DNA from: Viridothelium virens
Lineage: Eukaryota > Ascomycota > Dothideomycetes > Trypetheliales > Trypetheliaceae
DNA length: 64,000 nt
Reading direction: 5' to 3'
NCBI GenBank assembly: GCA_010094025.1
Contig: ML991839.1
Span: forward strand, 1 to 64,000
The translations under genes and the position numbers were made by a program. Below, piece after piece: positions 55,984 through 64,000 of this stretch. The notes under the pieces are model-generated. The model had not been told where the DNA came from and did no database searches. It was given only the letters and a program-made list of their open reading frames with translations. Numbering within the stretch: the stretch's first letter is position 1; each line of letters begins with the position of its first letter.

Positions 55984-57378
55984 ATGGCGGTTGCGGCCCA
56001 GTCCCCAATCTTCCAGTCCATGGAGTCAGAGACTTCAAAGTCTAGGGCCGTGGACATGGCCAGTACGTCGCAAGGTCTGCCGTACTGGTGGAGTACCAGT
56101 GGACGCGATCTTGCCAACATGCTTCACGAGGCCAATTACCCCGAGGAAGTTCAACGTCACTTCTTGAGCTACTATCGAGATATCATTTGCCCCCGACTGG
56201 GAGGCCAGCCTGGCGAGGATTCTGTCAAGAGCGGGGTGGGCTGGGATGGGAACCCATTGGAATATAGCTTTGAGCTGAAAGGCACGACCAAGACCCAGGC
56301 TGTTCGTTTCGTCGTTGATCTCACCCAGCTCCGCCCAGCGGACAGGAGCAGTCCTCTGAGCATGGACACCACGCAAAAAGTGGTGGACATGATGGCAGAC
56401 AAGGCACCGGGATTTGATGAGAACTGGAGCAAGTCGCTGCAGCGATGGTTCGTCTATGACCACCTATCTGAGGACGAACAAAAGGCCTTGATCGCCAAGG
56501 CAGGACAACAGACTTCTGTCATCCTGGGTTTCGACATATTCAAACGCGTTGCTGGCCCCGATGGGCTGCCGGTCATGGCCAAAGTCTACTACCCTCCCTG
56601 CTACACTGCCGCAGCCAAAGGAATTACCCGTTGGCAAGCCGTCCGTCAAGGTATCCAGCAACTTCCAGGCGTTAGCTCCTATCCCAACATCCTGAAGTCA
56701 ACCGAGATCATCAACGACTACCTGTCTGACAAACCCAGAGAATGGCAGATGGGCACCCGGTACTTGGCCACTGACCTCGTTGGTCCGGAAAAGGCGCGCA
56801 TGAAGGTGTACATGCGCTGCTTTGGACGGACCTTCGATGACATCTGGGACTACTACACCCTTGGCGGCCGAATCACCGGTGTCGAGGAAGATAAGGAGAA
56901 GTTCCGGGACATGATGAATTTCGTAAGCGGCACAAACAACTATGATGCAGAGATCTCCAAGCAGGACCCGCTGGACGAGACCCGATACCGATCGGCAACT
57001 GGCAAATTGACGGCCATTTACTTCTCAATCTCGGCCGACAACCCCATTCCGGCCCCCAAACTCTGCATCTACCCTGCCAACTTCGCACCCAATGACGAAG
57101 TCATTGCCAAGGGACTGGATAAGTGGTTGACCAAATATGGGTGGCACCATGAAGGGGCCTCCATGGAGGAACAAGTGAAGAGAGTCTTGTACGTGCTTTC
57201 CCGCTAATCTGATTCGAGTGACGCTTCTAATCAAGGAAATAGTGACCATCGCCCACTGGGAAAGAAGACAGGTATTTTCACTTTCATCGGCATCGGAAGG
57301 AAGGAGGATCCAACCAGCAAGGATCTGAGTATCCAAGTCTACGTGACCCCTGAGCTTTATGAGACCCCGCGGTACTAG
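55984..57378 (+). CDS. DMATS-type aromatic prenyltransferase
   Basis: Two exons, 55984-57188 and 57243-57378, joined in phase 2, give about 446 residues, normal for the DMATS (ABBA) family. The acceptor ending at 57242 is required, because the AG at 57235 would run into a stop. The N-terminus has the family-typical YWW(S/T)xxGRDLANML segment. Further on are SGVGWDGNPLEYSFE, which includes the substrate-activating glutamate region, VMAKVYYPP and RMKVYMRCFGRT with the diphosphate-binding Arg/Lys/Tyr residues, KLCIYPANFAPNDE, and the terminal FDHRPLGKKTGIFTFIG after the intron. Such enzymes transfer a dimethylallyl (or longer) group to an indole or a phenolic aromatic. Beside an aromatic polyketide cluster a phenolic acceptor is plausible, but an unrelated indole substrate is possible. 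Confidence 0.92.
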
Positions 57379-58121
57379 ACGGCTGTGTTTGAAATGTAGT
57401 GCACGGATATTCACCCTTTTTCGAGCCAATTGGGCAGTGGCGGTCACTGTGGGGTGGTTGTGTCTCCTGTCACAATTCTCTTGACGCTCTACGACAATCT
57501 CATCTACCAGGCGAAAAAGTAAAAGGAGGGTGGGACTGGTGTCTTCGATTGTGTGACTTTGGTCTAGATAGAATACTACAAGAGTCTGAACTTCATGTTA
57601 AATGGTCAAATTGTATTACCAAGTCTGATTGTACGAGGTCGTTGCGTTCTTGCGGGGGGAATGTTCAGAGCAAACCGAATCTATCATCGAGTTGACAATG
57701 CTTCCGACAATCGAACCTGAGCGTAAGTCGTACTTGATCATCAAAGTCCCTTTGCACCCTCATGCGGCAGGTTTACGTTTGTCTTTAGTCGGCTATGTAG
57801 GTAGCTAATATAAGACGTGATCAATGGATCACACCCTACCGTCTAGGAGGAGAGAATCGGCACGGAATATCGTGAGCCCGATCGGGCAGAAAAACTACCG
57901 ATGACCGTCTGTTATCCCAAGTTTTGAATGTTGTTGGACCCACCGATCCAAGCCTCCAGCTGGAATGAGTGAGATTTTTAAAAGCTTACAAAAACTCAGC
58001 TTGGTGGGTCGCAAGGCCATAAACTCTGAGCCGCCATCAGAATTCAACCTTTCTCTTATTTTACCGACATTGTTTTGATACCTGCATCTCGACTGCTAGC
58101 ACTTCTGTTTCTTGCACAAAG
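57379..58121. other. Intergenic region between prenyltransferase and AMID-like gene
   Basis: About 740 bases between two plus-strand genes. Contains a 3' untranslated region and a promoter. No further gene is recognised. Confidence 0.5.
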
Positions 58122-59360
58122 ATGGCTGCCTCGAAGAAGATCGTCATCCTGGGTGGTTCGTACGGCGGCGTTTCTGCTGCCCACTATCTTCTCAAGCATG
58201 CCATTCCCTATCTGCCTGAAAAAGCCTCGTACCAAGTCGTTATTGTCAGCACGGCCTCACATGCTTTCTGCCGACCTGCCTGCCCTCGCGCGATGATATC
58301 GGACGAAATGTTCACCCAAGAAAAGCTCTTTGTCAGCATCCCGAAATCATTTGAGCAGTACGCCAAGGAAAGCTTCCGCTTCGTTCATGGCACAGCAACA
58401 GAACTTGACCACACCAGCCGAACCGTAACCATCAGCTTAGCAGACGGCGACACTGAGAGGCTTGATTTCTACGCTCTTGTCATCGCAACTGGGGCATCCA
58501 CTGCGTCCCCCCTGCTTAGCCTGAATGGGGATGTAGATTTCCTGCGAAAGAATTGGACTGAGTTTCGGAAAGCGCTGGCCACTGCGAAGACCATCGTGGT
58601 TGGTGGCGGAGGTCCCGCGGGAGTCGAGTGCGCCGGCGAGCTTGGCGAGTACCTTAATGGTCGCGCCGGTTGGTTTAGCTCGAAGCTGGCAAATCCGAAA
58701 GTCTCCGTTACTATCGTGAATGCCGGATCGAAGCTTTTGCCTGCTCTCCGCCCCTCCCTTGCGAACAAAGCTGAGCAATATCTCGCCAAAGTGGGCGTGA
58801 CTGTCGTCAAGAACGCCAGAATTACTAGTGTAAGCCCTCAAGGTGCGGGGACAGATAGCGTTGCGAGCAAAGCAACGGTGACATTGGAGAATGGCAAGAC
58901 GCTGGATGCCGATATCTACATTCCCGCGACTGGCACGAAACCAAACACAGGTTTCGTCAATGAAGAGCTACTCGGCTCAGACGGCCGTGTGGACACCAAC
59001 GCTTCAACCTTGCGTGTCGACAAAGCCGGGCCACGCGTCTATGCTGTTGGAGATGTTGCATCATACGCGCGTCCTGCTGTTCATCTCATTCTTAATGCAA
59101 TTCCCGTCCTTTGTGCAAACATCAAACGCGATCTCCTGCTGGACTCCGGGAAAGAGAAGGGCTCTACTGGCGAGGATCGCACGTTCGAAGAGGATACTCG
59201 TGAGACGCAGATGGTTCCGATTGGCAAGAGCAAGGGCGTTGGCGCCGCGATGGGTTACCAGTTGCCCAGCTTCATGGTATGGCTGATCAAAGGAAGAGAC
59301 TACTGGCTATGGACGGTTGGGCGTCTGTGGAGCGGAAAGCAGTGGGCGAAAGAATCATGA
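58122..59360 (+). CDS. AMID/FSP1-like FAD-dependent NAD(P)H:quinone oxidoreductase
   Basis: Single-exon gene of 412 residues. FAD-binding segment IVILGGSYGGVSAAHYLL is at residues 7-24, the VIATGAS motif near 124 and the NAD(P)H-binding VVGGGGPAGVECAGEL near 163. The second FAD segment, VYAVGDVASYA, is near 307. The C-terminal end is hydrophobic and aromatic (SFMVWLIKGRDYWLW), as in membrane-associated members. The domain order is that of AIF-like mitochondrion-associated inducer of death (AMID/FSP1) proteins, which reduce quinones with NAD(P)H. Next to a putative perylenequinone cluster it could reduce the quinone product or an intermediate, for biosynthesis or self-protection. It could equally be a housekeeping gene at the border. 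It lacks introns, unlike most of its neighbours. Confidence 0.9.
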   Translation: MAASKKIVILGGSYGGVSAAHYLLKHAIPYLPEKASYQVVIVSTASHAFCRPACPRAMISDEMFTQEKLFVSIPKSFEQYAKESFRFVHGTATELDHTSRTVTISLADGDTERLDFYALVIATGASTASPLLSLNGDVDFLRKNWTEFRKALATAKTIVVGGGGPAGVECAGELGEYLNGRAGWFSSKLANPKVSVTIVNAGSKLLPALRPSLANKAEQYLAKVGVTVVKNARITSVSPQGAGTDSVASKATVTLENGKTLDADIYIPATGTKPNTGFVNEELLGSDGRVDTNASTLRVDKAGPRVYAVGDVASYARPAVHLILNAIPVLCANIKRDLLLDSGKEKGSTGEDRTFEEDTRETQMVPIGKSKGVGAAMGYQLPSFMVWLIKGRDYWLWTVGRLWSGKQWAKES

Positions 59361-60566
59361 TGAGCAGCTTGATTTTCCTAGAAGGCCTGGCCGCTCAAGG
59401 AAGACAACGAGTAGATGCGTCAACTGATCGGGAGGAGCACATCATCAACCACAAGACCCTCCGACCTCGAGTAGTTGAAACACTGCTCGTAGATCGCAAG
59501 TTTCAAGGAAAGTACCCTGGCTGGCTCTATTTCTTCTGTATCTTCCTGCTGTGTTATAGCTGGGAGGCGTTCCATTCCCACTGTAATTCTTTCACCGGTA
59601 TAATAATATTAGGAAGTTGTAAAGAGGATATCGATATATCGATAGGTGGGACATAAGCCTGGAAACTTGGATTTCGTAATTTTGCTAATCCATCTACTCG
59701 GTGTACCATTTTCGCTAGAGCGCATTACTCGGCGTCCAGTCAGCAAAATCTCTAATGACCCTTCTGCATGAGCTACCCTCGTTGTATCGGTTGGAACTAT
59801 CATGGGATACGGCAAAATAGCCGAGGTAATCGTGGATCTTAATAAGCGCGCTGACTGGGAAGTCATGCACATTGAGCAGCCTTCGAGGTGTGTCTCGGTC
59901 CCATCAGGTAATCGTCTGCTTTCCTCGTCAAGCCTCCGCTGAAGCATGGGAACCCAAAAATGGCGAGTGCAACGCTTTGACGAGAAATCGCGTGTTAGGA
60001 TCCTCTAGCGCGCCATTTTCACCCCGATCAAAGCATCTGTGAATACCTGGTGGCCGAGTTTGTGCAAGGCAAAGCATACTGCTAGTAGCATTAGAAATGA
60101 GCCAGTCTGGCCCTTGGATCGGGCACAGTCAATGCAAGCCTCGCCCATTCTGGAAAGTCTCTGTGATCCACCGGCTCAACTTGGCCGAACCCTCTGTCGA
60201 ATCCAGAGTTGAACAAATCGCTGATGAATTACATAGTCGGGAAAGTTGCTCACCATTACCGTTCAAGATGCGCTGACTGAGCTGCATCCGCAAGAGCCGA
60301 GAGGGTCCACGGTGATGTAGGGCAATCCATTATTCTTAAGTAATGCTTGCGAATTCCTGTTCGCGATGGACTGCAGACATGTGAGATACGCCAGTATCCT
60401 CAGATCCAAGGATGGATATTAGCGGTCTTTATGCCGTTTCGGTTCATGGTAGGATGGAAAGACTGGTTAGCTAATTGACGTGCCGCGTACCCCTCGGCCG
60501 TGTTGTCAGTCATTCATTATTTCACCGATTCGCTATTCTGCATGCTCTTGCGTCAAGCGTCCTGAC

Positions 60567-60620
60567 GGGCGCTGGTGGGCGCTGGTGGGCGCGATTTAGA
60601 GGGCGCGATTTAGAGGGCGC
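60567..60620. repeat. Compound tandem repeat (GGGCGCTGGT and GGGCGCGATTTAGA units)
   Basis: Two perfect copies of the 10-bp unit GGGCGCTGGT are followed directly by two perfect copies of the 14-bp unit GGGCGCGATTTAGA and a final GGGCGC. Both units share the GGGCGC core. Confidence 0.9.
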
Positions 60621-60670
60621 TATCAGCCGTCCGCTATTACCTAATGCGTGAACCCCGAAGAGGCCTCCAC

Positions 60671-60697
60671 CCATCCACCATCCACCATCCACCATCC
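60671..60697. repeat. CCATCCA 7-bp tandem repeat
   Basis: Nearly four perfect copies of the unit CCATCCA. Confidence 0.9.
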
Positions 60698-63600
60698 TCT
60701 CATCTAGCCATCCAACGTGGTCGGACCCTGAGCCTGCGATTGACTATCGGCGGGATCCTCCGAGGCCGCGTTCGGTCGGCGGCATCGCGGGGAGGCGTTG
60801 GAGGGTCGAGGCGTGGACCGCAGCCGCCGGGAAGGGTGGCTTGGGCACTTCCCACCGCTCCTCGCTAACCAGGCACCGCTGGGGTCGCTGGGGTGCTAAA
60901 CACCCTGGAACCACGAGGACGACGCTTCTCCTTCGCTTACCTTCAGCCTCGTACTTGTATGACAATGCAACCCAAGCACTTTGTCGCCAAGTCGTCGTCG
61001 CCTTTCGTCCAACCTTCTAGCTGAGACGCCTCGTGGGCACCAACTATCTCTAACCTGTCGCGGCAGCTCATCACCATTCGAGACCCACTGCATCGGCCGA
61101 AGGATTCGACGCTGTGTCTTACTTGCTCATCTTACCCGCGTTGTCGTCTTATCTGGAGCATCCCGCTCATCCTCCAAGTCGCTGCAGCCCCCTTCTTGAG
61201 TTTAATGCAGAGATCGACCCAAAGCTTTTTGTTGAACGATGGCCCATGGATTCAGCTACAGAGGGTCATTTGTTGCTGCTTCTTTATAGAGCCAAAGGTG
61301 TAAGGGAAAGTGTCGGTTCTCTGAGTTGTTGAGGCTGAAAGCACGGAGTATCAAAGGCATATCAAGCTGAACATCACGAAGGCAGCCACATGATTAGTGG
61401 AGCGTTGATCGGCGCACCATAGATCTTAAGTTTCCTTTTCTCATTGGCGCAACTGCCGAGAAGGATCCAACGGTTTCTGGACCGGACGTTTCCGAGCACG
61501 CGGCAAAGCCTCCAAAAGGGTCCTTCCAAGGAATCCTGAGGTGCCTGGCGCTGGTTTGGAAAATGCAAATGCCGCTCCTCGCTACGGCCCCGGCAAGATA
61601 ATGTAAGACGAGTCAATCAAACGCATTGACATTGAGAAGTTGCACTCCAGAGGCGCCTTCGCGATAGTGAGTTAGATTTAGCTCGAGAGATTGCCCGATC
61701 ACGTTTTGGACGAAAAGGGCGTCAAAACAGAGGATCTGTACAGCCCCAGCGTCAGACATTGCTGCCACGTGCATACGATACCTAGTACCTGGGCTATTTC
61801 CCCCCCCCCTCCCCCGAGATGGCGCCAACCATTTTTAATAGCATGAAGGACGTGGTCGTTGCTCGAGCTATGCCAGCAGGCTCAGCCAATAGCTCAACAA
61901 TCACGAGAACCGCCTTCGCCACTGCCCTGTCAACTATAGTCAGCCCAACGGAGAGACGGAAAACAAGATAGGCTTCAGACTCATAAAAAGGCGTGGCTAT
62001 GTTTGCTCTGACTAATGATGTAATTCTAAGAAGTTTTCTCTCAAATACAACAAGTCATGAAGGGTTGTTGTAATACAGGAAACCCAAAAAATTATGGGAT
62101 ATTGGGGTGTGTCTAGGGATTTAGACTACTACTACTCTACAGACCTGTCTTGCAAGCAAAAGATTGTACCACCAGAATCTCTATTTCTACGCAAACCTAT
62201 CGCAGCATTTGGAAAGTTTCATGAGACCCCCTCTGGGCCAGTTGGGACATTCCTTAGCTCCGAAAAATGAGACTAAGAGATAGGACAGGGTAGGCCGAGA
62301 GAAAGACCGCTCACCCGCACACGGGATAACGGCTTGTCGCCGCATAAAATAGCCAAGATTCGCACCATATATGTATGGATCAGCGCAGTCCTATCAAGGC
62401 GCATTGTGGAGGAAGGGGCTAGGCATATCCTTATGCACCACACCAATGCATACAAAAGGTGGAATACATCTGTGTGACGTACAACGGCAGAAAGGCAAAA
62501 TAACGCACCTCAGATAGCCAATCCTCGTCCCACTAACATCGCTCAAGCAATGATCGCTATGTTTGCTTTTATCAAGCAGATCCACTTCGCCTGGACAGCT
62601 TGACCCATGACAAGGGTAAAGCGTTAACTGCCCTACCACCAAGGTGGCCTGTCTATGCGCCGCCATCCTTGAGTAACTCAAATGGCCCGTGTCCCCACTC
62701 AAAACCCCCACCCGGAATGATGGGGAGAATTCTGCACCTTTGATTGACCAGGCGAAATCTTCCTATGGCTTTTATCCGGTCATTAGAGTAGAGCCAGAAA
62801 TCCTCGGACTTGCCCACATGCAGCAAATTCCTTCACTCAACGTCTCTTGCTTCCTTAGATGGAAACGGCTCCTCGACATCGGATGAAGTACAGTAGTCAA
62901 CTCGGGGATTTGTAGTGAACCATAGCAACAAAAAAGCTTAGCACCTTAGGATTGATTGGCTCAGCTTCGTCAGGTAAAGATCGACCACTTTCCAGATGGG
63001 GAAGAGAGCGCTAATGCACGTAGATGTCCGACGCAGGAAATTTCGTGTACGTGCGACGCCCTCGTCTGAACGTCTCGCGCAAAAGCTCCTCCGAGACCTG
63101 CCTATCTCTTCCAACGTAAGCTTCTTACACCATCCTGCCTGGTCAAATATCCACAAGATGCATACGCGGTCGTGGACCGAGAAATATTTTACTGCTGTCT
63201 CAACGGGCATATCACTTAATCCGTTTAGACGTGTTCTAGAACGCCGTTCTGTGGAAGTTCCTTGAGATGATCTTTTGACTAGACTGAGACATCCCCACTT
63301 AGACCGCTCAAGCTATGACTTGGATACATCGACAATGTACCGGTCAGACACTTTTCTGACTCGACCTTTTTCTTGACAAGGACTCGATCAACTGGACTCG
63401 CATCTCAACAAAAGTCTGTCCGCAGACGTGGTACAGTCAGGGGAGGCCTCGAACCTTGCATTTTGACCGCTGGGCCTTTTATCTGCGTCAAGCAGCCTTC
63501 CTGTATCATTTCATGCTGATGATACAGGATGATCGTTGCACTAGTCTGGAAAGCGCTGCCGACGATCTTCCATTGGCACATTCTTGAAATACGGGAGGGA

Positions 63601-64000
63601 GGGCCTGACTAGGAATTTGGCCCGAGGTGCATCCCCATCGACCTGGCGCCCGACGGGGTCAATAGCTATGTACCTAGAGAAAGCATCAATGGCAAGGTTT
63701 TTCCTACTGGAGTTTCTAAAGGGAAATGCATCACCGGTGTGTCAAGATTCAGCCAAGTCGAGGAGCATACGACCGGTGTATTCACATTTAGCAATAGCTC
63801 TTGCTGGAGCATGAACCATGCAGCAATCTATCCACTATGTGAACGCAATCAAAGGATATGGTTTGGGGGCCGACTTCACAAAGAGAACACCCTTAGATAA
63901 TAAAAAAAGTGCCTGATGCTGCGGACCCTATCATCTGTGGAATTAGGTAGCCTGCCAGGACCTCTATCACGTCAGCAAAGATAAGCCGTCTCATACACTA

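Larger units (their letters stand above)
59361..64000. other. Right-hand 4.6 kb without a convincing gene
   Basis: Open frames are short and overlapping, and none carries a domain I can name. A minus-strand stretch at 59715-59905 reads a little like part of a flavin monooxygenase but is short and stop-bounded. Tandem repeats lie at 60567-60620 and 60671-60697, and a C-rich run at about 61801-61815. This looks like a gene-poor cluster boundary or sequence with decayed genes. Confidence 0.45.

Noticed and set aside
1-64000. Search by eye for transposons, tRNA genes and CRISPR arrays
   Set aside because: I found no transposase-like frame, no terminal repeats, no convincing tRNA arms and no spaced direct-repeat array.

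Overview
The window reads as chromosomal DNA of a filamentous ascomycete (Pezizomycotina). Most genes carry 50-80 nt spliceosomal introns with GTAAGT/GTGAGT-type donors. There are Zn2Cys6 regulators, non-reducing polyketide synthases (NR-PKS), a fungal DMATS-type prenyltransferase and a fungal EthD-type protein. I could not determine the species. The gene set most resembles the perylenequinone clusters known from Dothideomycetes (cercosporin CTB, elsinochrome elc, hypocrellin, phleichrome), so a dothideomycete or close relative is my guess.

Layout. 0.9-2.8 kb: Zn2Cys6 regulator. 3.2-6.8 kb: divergent pair of a fasciclin-domain protein (CTB11-type) and a multicopper oxidase/laccase (CTB12-type). 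7.8-9.3 kb: O-methyltransferase (CTB2-type). 11.0-12.3 kb: AflR/CTB8-type regulator. 13.1-14.8 kb: FAD monooxygenase with a signal-like N-terminus. 15.4-20.7 kb: divergent pair of a BBE-type FAD oxidase (CTB5-type) and an MFS exporter (CTB4-type). 21.1-31.8 kb: divergent pair of a fused O-methyltransferase/FAD monooxygenase (CTB3-type, the best family marker) and NR-PKS 1. 32.2-32.5 kb: an unrecognised coding-like exon. 33.9-36.9 kb: divergent pair of a DUF3237 protein and a second FAD monooxygenase (CTB7-type). 38.2-39.8 kb: a second O-methyltransferase lacking the catalytic histidine. 40.2-49.4 kb: divergent pair of an EthD-domain protein (CTB10-type) and NR-PKS 2. 51.3-54 kb: a third Zn2Cys6 regulator. 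56.0-57.4 kb: DMATS prenyltransferase. 58.1-59.4 kb: AMID/FSP1-like quinone oxidoreductase. 59.4-64 kb: no convincing gene.

How the genes may work together, by family knowledge: an NR-PKS makes a heptaketide naphthopyrone. The CTB3-type enzyme methylates and oxidatively opens it to a naphthalene. Further methylation and oxidation follow (OMT, BBE, EthD, FMO). The laccase plus fasciclin protein couple two halves into a perylenequinone, and the MFS pump exports the product. No CTB9-like dioxygenase (methylenedioxy bridge) and no CTB6-like reductase is seen, so the product is probably not cercosporin.

The unusual points are two complete NR-PKSs with the same domain order in one locus, a pseudo-methyltransferase, a DUF3237 gene, and a prenyltransferase with a quinone reductase at the right border. 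Together they suggest an undescribed perylenequinone-like, possibly mixed-dimer or prenylated, pathway. Exon limits below were derived by reading splice sites and reading-frame phase by eye.
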